NCBI GenBank assembly: GCA_021234155.1
Contig: JAJEKV010000113.1
Coordinates: 1,054,001-1,118,000, forward strand
Source of the DNA: Isoetes taiwanensis
Lineage: Eukaryota > Streptophyta > Lycopodiopsida > Isoetales > Isoetaceae
DNA length: 64,000 nt
Direction: 5' to 3'
The notes beneath the pieces were generated by a model. That model made no database searches and had not been told where the DNA came from. It was given only the letters and a program-made list of their open reading frames with translations. The stretch's first letter is position 1, and the number at the start of each line of letters is the position of its first letter. A program made the position numbers and the translations under genes. Positions 1-10,972 of this stretch are shown piece after piece.

Positions 1-67
1 TTCAATGCTTGCATACTACAATTGTCTCAAGCATCCATCCTAATTGCGATATCCCTTTGCTTTACAG

Positions 68-3005
68 GATTTAGAACAAGAAGTAGGTTATGAGGACAAA
101 CATGTCCCCATCTCAATGGACGCTTCCACTTCTTTGTGTTGTGAAGAACACAACAATACTGGCAAAGCACAAAGTCAATTCTGCTGCAGGTATTCTTATA
201 ATTGTATATGCTCTTTATGAAGTCAATTTGTTTTCAGCTTTTGCTACAAAACTTTGTCTCTATACGTAAGTTATGGGCAGATGCAGGGCTACCTCATGAT
301 AGAGCACTTGGCAGGTTTTGCCACACCAGTCCATCCGTTGTTCCTAAGATGGCATCAGAGCCAAAATTGGCTGATCCATGGTCCCAGGAGGTTGCAAGTG
401 CAAAGGGCTAAGTTGGTCTGCCCACTAACGAGGAGGGTTGAATAGATATATGTAATGTGCAGATGTGGCTTGCAACCTGGAGATCCTGGGTTCAATACCC
501 AGCCAGTCGCTATCATTTTTTAGAGTTTTTAATGCTTCCTTTGATTTATCTTGATTGGGGGCCATGCTTTATGCATAGATTTGAGAAACTGTCTTAAAAA
601 AATGGTCTCAGCATAGTCCAGCCAAATAGTCAGCAAATCTGCTCCGAGAGTAGAAAATGATTTGCATAGTTTTTAATTAGGATAACATGCCAAGCGTTAA
701 TAGCTTTTGTGTGTTAGTTGTAATTATGTACAGTGAATGGGCTTTTAAAAACGTTTTGGCATTCTATTTGTTTGAGGTTCAAGGTTGTCCAGGTTAAGGA
801 TGTGGGCTCCAACTTGAAGCATTTGTAGATCACGTGGCATTTCTTCTAGTGTATTTTGTACCACCTCAATATAATATGACCCGTTGTTGCTTGAGCAAAA
901 GGAAGATATGGCTTGTCACTTTTGTGAGGCAACACTAATGGAAGCACAGCAGATGGTTCTTGCTGCATGTTAGATCTTTGGGGTGAATAACTCTTATGCG
1001 CAAGATTGCTTTGTCCGTAGGAGTTTTATTGCTTCACGAGCAGTAATGCTTGATCAAGTACATCCATAGCTTGTGTATCATGTAATAGATCATCCTCTTG
1101 TTTCTATCATTTCCTCTGTACACCGATTCCTTTAGTGGTTCTATGCTTTCCCCACATTTCTTTGTTTATTTGCAGTGCCCAGATGGCTATGCCAGAAAAC
1201 GTACCAAACAAAGATATTGTGAAAGGTAACAGTCTGATTGTGAATTTAGTTCGCCCACATCACATTTAACAACTTAATAATGTTATAGGCGATATGCAAG
1301 CATTGAAGGACACAATATGGAAGCTTTATGCAATTTGTGGGGAGCAGGTAGTCAAATCAAAATTCAGCGATGGTAGAAACATCAGCCACAACCAGAAAGA
1401 ACATCTAAGAGGAATGTTGCAGAAGCATGATGAGCTCAGAGAAATGAGCAGTCAATCTGATAGTTGCAAACAGGCAAGTTCCATTTGATTATGTGATATA
1501 GCTGTCACTGATGGATTTAATCTGAGTGCTGAAATTCATATGGAACAAATAAAGATTCCTGCATCTGCTTGCTCTGATTAGTACTTTTTCTCCAGCAGGA
1601 CAACGTAGAAAGATGTTCTGGCAATGATTTGGAGCTTGCTTTTACCATTGCCTTTTGTGAATACGAGAAAGTAAAAACATCATTCGAAGCTGAAAAAACA
1701 AGGAATGCTGATTATCAACGGAATAATACCTTCCTGCAGCAAAGAGTTGAGCACTGTGAAAATCACTTGACTGAGCTCTTGAGAGCACATGTAAAAGAGA
1801 TCAAGCAGAAAGAGAGGACGTTATCTTGTGTGCAAGAACTAAATACTCAATTGGTACAAGAAATGTCAAAAACTGAGGCTACCCTTGCTTCATTACAAAC
1901 TGAGCACAGAGACCTGTGTTCGATATTGGAGACCAAATGGCAAGAACCAAGAATAGAAGTAAGTTACCCCTAAAGACATGCTACTTCTTAATTAGGAAGA
2001 AACAATAATACAACATTATGAAGAAACAATATTACAACATTCAACCTTCTTCCTTCCTCTGCAGGTGTCGAGTTTGAAGAAACTTCAGCAAGACCTTTTA
2101 AGGAGTGAAGCGAAAGCGACAGACTTAGAGCAATCCTTTGAGATGAAAAGCACTGAAGTGCGAGATCTGGAGACGAAAATTAGAGTACTTCAGAACGAGG
2201 CAGATGAAATGCTACTCAAGAAACATGAGTTTGATGAAACCAAGAAACAAAGAGATGAGCATCAGCAGCAAGTGCATGAGCTCATAAATATTAATCAAGA
2301 GCTACTTTCCTTTTCTCAAAATAAGGAGAAAGAGGTACAAAGCTATTATTAGTAAATGTTTTGAGGTTTTTTACGTTAAAGAGTAGCTTCTTGCAGGCAA
2401 TGTATTGCAAGCTTGTATATAATCTAATCTACTTACTTTTGCAGGTAATTTCTCTGAAGAAGCAAGAAACAGAGTTGAAACAGGTTATTGGCAAAAAGAT
2501 AGAAGAACGTCATACACTAGAGCATGCACTTGCAAACAAAAATAACGAGATCGACTTGCTTAGAAGAGAAAGGGATTCTCTTAAATTAAACAAGGATTCT
2601 CTACAATCTCAACTTAAGGACACGGAGTCAAGGTTGATGCAACAAGAGCAAGTCTTGAACAGATTTAACTCATATTTTACGTTAAAGGAGAGTGATCAAC
2701 TATATATGTTTATAAAGGATGCTGAGCGCAGCAAAGATAATGAATTGAGACAATCTAGATTGGTAGTGCAGGAACTAGAGGAAAAGCTAGCCAGAATGGA
2801 GAATGAAATATGTAGAGGAAGAACTGAACTTGCTGACATGATTAGAGTTATAGAAGGTAAGGACGAGGAAGCATCTGCATTGAAGAGAGAGGCAGGAGAT
2901 ATGCAACGGAGACTTCAAGACTTGGAAGAAGAGATAATGGAGAAGGATGGCCAGATTGCCATATTGAAAGGCTCCTTTCCAGGAACTGAAGAAACTGATT
3001 ACTGA
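68..3005 (+). CDS. Coiled-coil protein, 3' part of gene (six exons)
   Basis: Six exons join in frame: 68-189, 1176-1225, 1289-1473, 1596-1958, 2065-2334 and 2445-3005, giving 516 codons and a TGA stop; the 5' end lies left of the window. The residues are dominated by K, E, Q, L and R heptad-like stretches from about the third exon to the end, so most of the protein is probably one long coiled coil, with no other domain that I recognise. All junctions are GT-AG except the intron after 1473, which begins GCAAGT and so looks like a GC-AG intron. The acceptor at 1595 or 1598 changes one glutamine only. The first intron (190-1175) is long and holds a tRNA-like repeat. Likely a cytoskeletal or scaffold-type protein by composition only; I cannot name the family. 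Exon phases are consistent throughout and no stop interrupts it, so it is probably functional. Confidence 0.75.
400..520 (+). repeat. Possible tRNA-derived SINE head in intron 1
   Basis: Positions 486-502 form a perfect tRNA T-arm: a 5-bp stem (CTGGG/CCCAG) around a 7-base loop TTCAATA, containing a good RNA polymerase III B box. A box-A-like CTAAGTTGG lies upstream at about 408-416. The spacing between the boxes is longer than in a normal tRNA and I see no clean acceptor stem, so this is more likely a SINE head or remnant than a tRNA gene. Confidence 0.3.
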
Positions 3006-6000
3006 TAGCATTTTTTCTGAAAAGTCGTGCTAGAGGCACTCGAGTTGGCAAACGTTATTTGTTCTTCAAGCCAGTAACTTGGCCTTAAGCTATTGCAGAC
3101 TGGCCAATCAACAACATTGGCCAATTTTGGGGCATAAACTAGGTCTCAGAACACAGATACTGTAAGTAGACCAGGTTGGGGTGCAGATTACATCGCGTGC
3201 TTGAAGAATAATCTTTTGGGGCTGTCAGCTTACGAATTGTGAATAGAAGATTGCTTCGATAGCAAATGCCACTGGGCTGGCCAGCAATATAAGCGTCTTT
3301 CCGAGAGATCATGGGAAGCAATTCTAGAAAGTGTCCTGCTACGATGTATTATGTGTATATACCATGAAAATTCTGAACTCATCATCAAGGCAAATTATTC
3401 TGTTCTCTTCTTTCCGATCCTACAAGCGTATGTACAAGCATTGAGCCAAACACACTAAATTACAACCGTGCTAGCCTGCCTCTATTATTACTTTTACCAT
3501 TATTTCAGCATTCCAGCAACATGCCCTAAGTTGTGCCAAAGTGCATCCTAGGTTGCGCAACAGTTTTATGCAGTTTGTTGCCAAATTTTTTTTGCAAAAT
3601 TCGCTGGGTCGTTAGATAGCTGGTTCTTTTTTGGCCAAGGTTCTTCTCCTGCAGTTGGAGATGGGCGCACGTGGAGCAGGTCTAATACTTGCATGCAGCT
3701 CCATGCTTAGTGGTCTTCAGACAGGCGGAAGTTTTTTTTTTTGGTTAGCAGGGTTGCCTAACCCCCGCTATGCCACATATCGTGCCACATCAGCTGTAAT
3801 TATTTTGAGCCGTCCGATTCTGCAATTTCGGATCGTAGGGCCAGGGAAATTAGAAAAGCAAGTAATTGTCTGCGGGAGAAGGAAATTCTCTCTTCGGCCA
3901 TATTCTTTGCTCCACAATTGGGTTTTGTTTTCCCTTCGCCGTTACCTTGAAGACCCTGTTAGCTACCCAGATCATCCAGAAGCAGCAACCTGAGTGCTTC
4001 ACAATCGGCTGTAGCCATAGAGACCCAACTTTAGCTCGGTAATTGTTTGGTTTTAATCAGTTTATTTTACATGCCTGCATGCATAATCTTAGCTTACTAT
4101 TTCGCCTCCAAGGCCCTACATTGGCAAAATAATAAAGAAAGGGAAGGATTTGAAGCACTGTATGGCCTGGTCTAGGTATCTGGAGCCCTCCGGTGATGAA
4201 GAAGCAATGGGAACTGCTGCGTTGTTGTCAAATCGTATTATCATTCCTTGAGTTAAATTTAGTTGAGGTAAACAGGGATTCATGACATTTTATTGGAGCA
4301 AAAGATCCACATTTAGTTCTCCTCCTGATGTCAACATAGCAGAACCATGTGTTCTATGTGTCTCCAGGGAGTACGATTATATTGTTTGCCATCGCCTTTG
4401 CATATCGTATGCAGAATTTAATGTGCATGTGATTTCGCTGACTGAGGTTATTTGGTTCTCTGGCATCATTGCCTGCCAAGTTGATGCATGTGACAGCTTG
4501 ATACTTGCCCAAATTTGGACACTGATCTCTTCTCTGTATTGTCCCATGTGAGATCTGTCATACCATCTACGTGTTTGTAGCTATTGTACGAAACATGCAA
4601 GGCGGTATGCATGTGAAATCATCATTTTAGAGTTTCTCAAGAGATAGCATAATTTCCACTTCATTACTCTAATTGGCAGGAGGCCCCAGAGATCTGATTC
4701 TGCAGATTTGAGAGGATTTGAGATCTAGAAAAAGTTCTAGATGGAGAGATGTTTTTTGCTCTTGCCCCCCTGAAGTTGAGAATTTCTAACTTTCCTTTCT
4801 TAAGGTTGTGCTATATGCATAAACTCTTTTACTTTGCCGCTAATCCATCTTTTTCGGTTATATTTATCTTCCCAAAACATTGCATAAACATGTAGGCAGA
4901 GATGTTTTTTGGCTCTTACAATCTGAACATTTCTAACCTCCCCTATCAACTTCAGGTTGTACTATTTGCAAAATATCGTTTGCATTTGTGGCTTTGCCAC
5001 TAATTGAACTTAAGGTTTTCCAATAAGATGCAGAACTGCAGTTTCTCTTCCCAAAACTTCTCTTGCAGCAAAGTGCAGTTTCCATGAAGCACCAATGCAT
5101 TTAAGAAAATAATAACTGTTGGTCGTTTGATTAACAACCAACTCAGTATTTTAGTCTAAAATTAGGGTACGCCATTCTAAATGAAGGTGTCTCAGCCTTA
5201 TTTCTTTTTGTACATAAAATACTTGGAGATTTACCATGCTAAGCTTTGCTATAAACCAATACATGTGTTCATTATGCCATAGTACATTTTAGAGCACCAT
5301 AAGGAAGCGGAAAAAAAATGTTGAACTTTATTCGGCGGATGCCTAGGAACATTGAGCATCGAGCTTCGAATTTTTTCTTGTCATTTTAGGGAAAGATCTT
5401 GATTTGAGCAACCGTGCATTCCTAATGGGGAAAAAATGCAATGAGGTGGATGCTTGTAACAAGAGAAAGTTATGGATTTATTTAAAGATTTAGCGACAAC
5501 ATGACTATCGGCCGAGTCAAGTCCATGCAAGTGATCTTGCTTATTGTCTATATGTGTGACTAAGCTTGCTTACATTGGAAAAAAAAAGGATCTGCAATGG
5601 AATGTGTAGTTGTGCAAGACATGATTATGCCGGCCAGAGGGGTCTTTGGATGTTAACATCCTTGCCTAAAATCATTTTGGGGTGGCAAGGAACCATCAGC
5701 TTGACATTGTTGGTTGCAACAGTTAACTGAACTTCGGCATCAGTTCCATTTTCACCAGTAGAGACCGTTAAACCTCAAACTTAGTATTGCTGTGATGCTT
5801 TAAAACATTGCTCTAAGATATGGTGACGATACATATGAAAGAACTATTTTAGGGTTGAAATTTGCAGGTACATGTTAGCCTGTTTTATGGTAGCCTTGTT
5901 TTATGACATTCTTTTGCAGTAGAACTATCTTGTTCAGAAATACTTGGGAGTGGTGCCTAGTTGCTTGCCTTTTTCCTTCTTATGCAGATTGAATTCAGAC

Positions 6001-7663
6001 TAGCATTTTTTTAAGAGCCTACTGTTCTGGAGGATGTGAATATTCAGCATGACCATGCAGTATATATTGTTTCTCAGACCTTACACAAACAAAGGAGGCA
6101 TACATTTCTTGCATCCACCTCTTTGTCTTATTTTGAATATCTGTTAAAACATAAATGATTTAGCTTTGTTTATGATGCTGGCTTATTGTATTTTAACATG
6201 CATAAATGATGGGGAAGATTAAGATGGAAGTGTAAAATGAACTCCTAATCACATAGCCTTTTTATAGGTACGATGTTTAGCAAAACCTTGGGTTGCATGG
6301 TAGCAGCTGATCACCTTCATTCATGCAGACTCCAGTCTGCTGTTTTTTGCTACCTCTTTCCTATGGGTTGGACAGCATGCAGTGTTTGAGCTTCTGGATT
6401 TTTTTTATTCTGGTTAGTTACCAAGATTTTGCTGCTTGTTTTAACAAAATCAATATATAGCTCAGCAAAGAGAACTCACCAAAGAGAGCTGAGTGTTTCT
6501 AAAGATGCACTTAAGGAGTATAAGCAGTGCTAAAATAAAGGCATGCATCCATTGCTTGCACCATATGGAAGACTATAATAGTGTACCATCTTTCTCTACA
6601 TGATTAAGCACATAATGGGTTTGTTTTCTGTGTTCTTTAAGTTCTCAGGTGATGTTATTTCAACAGGTTGATTTTTGCCAGAGCTGTCAATCGGGGTGAG
6701 TGTACCTCTATGATCACAGTTGCAAGCTTTTGCTGCATTTGTTAGTGCATTTGCATTGGGAATCACTTGTGGACCTGCTTTGGCAATGGCATTTGAAATT
6801 GGAAATGTCATTTTTGGCTTGACCTTTAATTGTTGAAGGCTTTCCTTATCTTTTGATTGTTGTGGTGTCATCTTTCAAGGAGCTTGTATGCATGTATGAT
6901 GAAATTGCAAGCCATACACTGGAAACTGCGGGTATCATGATTTGGTATTCGCATTTACTTAATTGGACGTTGTTCTCAATTGTCAATGTACTTTATATAG
7001 GTTATTGGCTCCTTAAATTACGAAGTTCATATATGTATTTCATTTTTGGATTGAAGCCCGTTAACATAATCAAACTGGATGCCTGCAAAGATGGCTTAGA
7101 CAATTGTGACTAAGTGATATTTGCAACTATTCTGATCTTAGACAGATGATAATTGTAAGTGATGAAGTGGCAACGACCATCATATATAGATTAATATGAA
7201 TGTCATCTACGACTGCATGGTTTTATGGAGCAAAGACTTTGGCGAAAGCAATAGAAAGCCTAGAATCTCCCTCGGCCATGGGCTGTCTTTCATGTATTTG
7301 CCATGACCCCACTTGCTACAACACGTGAGGAACTTTTGTTGGAAAAAATGAATATGGGCCTATTCTAAAGTTGTCGATAAAAACATTGGAACAAATTACC
7401 TCTTTAAAATCAACATTCCTGTATAAACTTGCCATTAAAAGGTATAGAACTTATGGATGTTGTGATAAACTTCTGCGATTTTTGTTTGGTATTTCGGAAT
7501 CAGTGGTTGGGACTATGATTTTGTTGTCGTATTGTATGGGTATATTTTGCGATGTTTGAGCTGCTTAATTGCGTTTAGTGGTCATGTTGCTATTTTGATG
7601 TGTTCTTATGATTTTTTGCCATCTTGGAATAGAAAAAGTATTTATGCTGTGCGGATAAAAGGA
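3006..7663. other. Intergenic, no clear gene
   Basis: After the stop of the coiled-coil gene there is 3' UTR-like and AT-rich sequence. Open frames here are short and lack coding character or splice support. A single exon-like block at 6704-6871 on the minus strand is listed separately. I see no RNA gene and no clear transposon ends. Confidence 0.5.
6704..6871 (-). pseudogene. Orphan exon-like block, unrecognised
   Basis: The minus strand reads an open frame from an ATG at 6871, polar and Asn/Ala/Lys-rich, to ..AAKACNCDHR at about 6704, where a GTACAC donor-like site follows. The terminal K.CNC pattern is reminiscent of the start of a CXC (Tesmin/TSO1-like) zinc-binding motif, but the diagnostic continuation CLKLYC is not found nearby, so this is only a weak suggestion. 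It has no visible neighbouring exons. Confidence 0.2.
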
Positions 7664-8573
7664 CATGCTGCCCCGGGGGTTTCACCTAGGCATATGGGGA
7701 TACCACATCTGCGTGCAAGGGGTCCAGAGAAAACCCCTGTATACGACTTTTTGGAGGTGGAAAACCCCTACATACGTAAATAGGAAAAGCCAGTTTCCAA
7801 GCCCCTTTCCGTAGATGTACTTTCGGACTATCCTAATTTTTACATACCCCTACCCGATCTTGTACTTGAGTTTGTGCTTGTGCACCCTACCCCTATGTAC
7901 AGAATAAATAAAATTTCAATAGAGCTTGACTTTGCTTAGCCATTTGTTACATCAATACTGGCCACTTTACACTTATCTAATATGTCAAATCTTGTGCATA
8001 TCATGGCAGAATGTAAAAGAGAGAACATTTGTTTAAGTTAAAATATTTTATTCATAGCTGGAGCTAAATATACAGTTCAAAGACCATGGTTTCAAAAAAG
8101 ATATTTCCTATTGAACTTGACTCATACAGTGGTGACATTTCCAGAAATGCACAACGCTATGCTTAAACTCATTAGAATATGTAATGACTATGCTTATATA
8201 ACCGCAAAAGGCATAAAGGCATAAAGGTTCAAGTTTTCCTCAATAGGAATATTGTATGATGCAGTGTTTTACACAGGTCAGTGTATCTAATGTGCTGCGG
8301 TTTCTTTTTGAGCTGGAATTTTGTGCCCTCTATTATCAGACTCTAGGTTAAATCGTCTACCTAATGTTGTTTTGTGCGCATGGTTTATCAACATTCAAAA
8401 ATGAGACTTCAGTTTATTGACACCATTATAACTCATTGCATATTCCTCCTACCTGCATTAACTTGAAAAGGAGCATCCACAATTGAAATTACAGGTAAAA
8501 TAAAAAAAATTTTAACTTCCTTGTTCACAAGCAATCTCTCTTCTATATTTTTGAAAACAAGTACATTTGACCA

Positions 8574-8888
8574 TCAAGTGTCTAGCAATTGACTGCCCTC
8601 TTTAAGGAGAATGAAGACACTTCCATGATCACCACGAGAAATGCGAAGATCATGATCAAGGTATGTTGTCAGCAACCATGATTGAGCACTCTCTGTCTGA
8701 ATTGGGAACTTCAGTGGTGGTCGATCATTTAGAGATTTTGCTACTGATGATGCAGCTTCTTGTAAAGGATGAAGAATTCCTTGTATTGGAGACAGATCAA
8801 TTTTTTGGCCCATTAACACAAAGTGCTCGGGCACCACAATGGAATCTGTCAGTTGTGGAGTGCCAATGATGCCTTCTTCAAACTTGAT
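8574..8888 (-). pseudogene. Plastid lipid-associated protein (fibrillin) C-terminal exon, captured fragment
   Basis: After an acceptor (CTGACAG, ending 8889) the minus strand reads 104 codons without a break to a stop at 8574. It contains the hallmarks of the PAP/fibrillin C-terminus: [17 protein letters not shown], a PPLKFPI segment and [14 protein letters not shown] followed by the [10 protein letters not shown] end. Fibrillins coat plastoglobules and thylakoid-associated lipid bodies. Only this last exon is present; the plastid transit peptide and the N-terminal lipocalin-like part are not found upstream, where a different gene's exons lie instead. It sits inside the TIR element at 7672-10964, so I read it as a captured fragment. 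The exon itself is undamaged, which suggests recent capture or selection. Confidence 0.7.
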
Positions 8889-9445
8889 CTGTCAGATATA
8901 CATGTGTAAAGTAAAAATCAAAGCAAAAATCACACAAAAGGCTGAAGCACCTAAGTTGAAATCAGTTGAAAGTATCTCTATTTTTCACTTGCGAAATTGC
9001 AACCTCAGTTTGATCAAAATAGAAATTTACGAGTTATCATACACTGCTGAAGTTACATTCTATATTGTGTGAACACTGAATGATTACCAGCTAATAACTT
9101 CTTCCTCTTCAACCTGATGGTTTAAGTTCAGTAGATATAGCAAGAATTGTCTTTACTGCAGATATCTTGAAGCCTAGAACATTGTACAAATGATGGTTTA
9201 TCTTCAACTGATGTTTTTCTGCACAATCTGATGTAGATTCAGCAACAGGCCACATCTTTCAAGTAGCAGTGCATGTGCCAGTTCATTCTCAAAGATTTAT
9301 GCATCTTAGCCTCAGATGCATAAACCTCTCTTAGCCAGCAGCCGGAGATCATAATCAAAAGACTACAAAGATCAATCAGAAGGTAGCAGCAGGCATGGCT
9401 TTCTTTGCCACTCTAAGAACAATATTATGTAAAAAATCAAAGGAC

Positions 9446-9601
9446 CTGATTAAGAGGGACGTCTCCATTAGCGGATTCCTCCTCCTGACTTGGTACAATG
9501 TTAACAGCATTCTTTGTCTTTGGGAAAGTATGATCCAATCTTGTATCCTTTGTGAGGTCTTGAAAGCTCTTGATTACAGGACGTTTGCTGGCCAGGCTTT
9601 T
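9446..9601 (-). pseudogene. Exon-like block, probably part of the captured PQT3-type gene
   Basis: The minus strand reads about 50 codons (..ASKRPVIKSFQDLTKDTRLD.. to ..VPLNQ) ending at a GTCCTT donor-like site at 9445. The composition is that of a low-complexity linker. It follows the half U-box exon and may be the next part of the same gene, but the second half of the U-box (the segment after YCDQC, normally IRD.I..) is missing between them. Assignment is by position only. Confidence 0.3.
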
Positions 9602-9682
9602 CTTTCCATGGTATATATTAATGGTTTAAGGTAAAAATTTGTGCACATGCATGTATCAACAACTTGAAAAAAAAGATCTTAC

Positions 9683-10201
9683 ATTGGTCACAGTAGCTAT
9701 TAAAGCAGCACTTGCTTGTTAGCACTGCATCTCTCATAACCCCTCTACAAAGCGGACAACGAAACTCTGCTGGAATATCTGAAGCTGGGTGATGTGCAAA
9801 GACTGGCACATCCATTTCCTTCTTAAAAACAGCCCTGAAATCAGCTTGCACTTCTCAATAAACTTTAACATACAAAGGGAAGCAAAAAACTATTGATTGT
9901 ATGTCTTACTCGTTTGGCTTTAGAACTGCTACTTCGCCATTTGGCAACGTGTAAGAACCATCTGGATTTGCAACCAGCATAGTGTTGGGAATTCCAGTTG
10001 GCAACTTCACCTTCTTCATATTATATGTCGGATCACCATTTGTAGGACAATGTTGGATATAAATAACCGAATTCCATAAATTTTATTACTGCATGCGATA
10101 TCTTTAAGAAAAAAAAAGTCATGCATAACACCACAAACCTGCAACCCCACAACGATGACAGACATAGCCTGCAGGCGGAGTCTTTTTAAGAAAAGGTTGA
10201 C
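9683..10201 (-). pseudogene. PQT3/RBBP6-like zinc-knuckle and partial U-box fragment
   Basis: Three exon blocks on the minus strand match plant PQT3-like E3 ubiquitin ligases (DWNN, CCHC zinc knuckle, U-box). The first, 10139-10201, has TPPAGYVCHRCGVAG, the first half of the knuckle. The second, about 10065-9910, has IQHCPTNGDPTYNMKKVKLP and PNGEVAVLKPNE. The third, 9834-9683, has EFRCPLCRGVMRDAVLTSKC and CFNSYCDQ, the first half of the U-box. The junction of blocks two and three is a clean GT-AG intron in phase. The copy is defective. At the start of block two the expected acceptor AG reads CG, the zinc-binding His codon is TAT, and one extra base shifts the frame. The second half of the U-box and the N-terminal DWNN domain are absent. 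In the family this region binds substrates and E2 enzymes. Here it is cargo of the TIR element. Confidence 0.7.
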
Positions 10202-10549
10202 CTGCAAAGAGCCACCTTAGAAAGTGCCAAGAATAATATACAAGTAACCATGCCAAGAAGCTATAAATGCTGGTTACTGAGAACCGAAAATGGTACACAA
10301 CCAGTCTTTGAGAGATACAAATGACAAGAGTTACAAATTGACCATAAAAACCCCAGACAAAAGCAGGAAACAAATTGACTGCAAAAACCCATAAAAACCC
10401 AGACAAAGGTAGGAAACATTAAGCCTTGACACAAACATATAATAGAAAATAAGGTAGAAGATCCATAAAACCCACCATAAAATGCAACAGGAAATGCAAA
10501 AGTATTTACCATATCTATGTTCATAATATCTATGGATCAGAATGCTTGC

Positions 10550-10684
10550 CTGTACTGACTCCAAGAGCGCTGCCCTGTTGTAGCTTTTTCGTTCAGTGTA
10601 ATCCAAATGTTGCTTTCCATAGTCCCCAAGCATAGCCATAGCTAGCACAGATCCGGCAGTCTGGTTTCGTAAGAGAGCCAGCTA
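10550..10684 (-). pseudogene. Exon-like block of unknown origin inside the TIR element
   Basis: The minus strand reads about 43 codons with good coding character (ALLRNQTAGSVLAMAMLGDY, then ERKSYNRAALLESVQ). It is bounded by a pyrimidine-rich acceptor ending near 10685 and a GCAAGC donor-like site at 10549. I do not recognise the protein. It does not resemble the fibrillin or PQT3 families, so it could be a third captured gene. Confidence 0.25.
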
Positions 10685-10972
10685 CTGGTAAAAAACCTAA
10701 AATGTATTCTTATCTTTACAAAAAAGAAGTTAGGTATACTAATGGCGCCTCGGTTCTTCAAAGCATTCGGAGTTGGAGTAGGCCCTAACGTAGATGCTAC
10801 GGATCGGACCTTCCTGCCCAACTCCCCCTTCTCGACCACCTGCGGGAAGAATGGTGGTCGACCGTATGAAACACCAGTCCGTATACGGACGTCTCGAGTC
10901 TGAAAAAACCCCTACCCAGTCACGCACTTGGGTCATACGTGTACAAAATGGTGAAACCCCCGGGCATGCTGC

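Larger units (their letters stand above)
7672..10964. mobile_element. Pack-TIR DNA transposon carrying gene fragments
   Basis: A perfect 15-bp terminal inverted repeat, CCCGGGGGTTTCACC, lies at 7672-7686 and as its reverse complement at 10950-10964. The element is flanked by a perfect 8-bp direct repeat CATGCTGC at 7664-7671 and 10965-10972, which fits a target-site duplication of hAT or Mutator type. Inside the ends, weaker inverted similarity continues for roughly 60 bases, and ACCCCTA-type subterminal motifs recur at about 7764, 7845, 7889 and 10908. No transposase is encoded. The cargo is exon pieces of a plastid fibrillin gene and a PQT3-type gene plus two unassigned exon-like blocks, all reading on the minus strand. 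This matches the Pack-MULE/Pack-TIR concept: a non-autonomous element that picked up host gene fragments. The superfamily is unresolved because the ends are short. Confidence 0.75.

Noticed and set aside
486-502. Functional tRNA gene
   Set aside because: Only the T-arm is convincing; no acceptor stem or anticodon arm fits at normal spacing.
3631-3993. 120-codon open frame
   Set aside because: No motif, no splice context; probably chance. Part of it resembles a repeat also near 15330.
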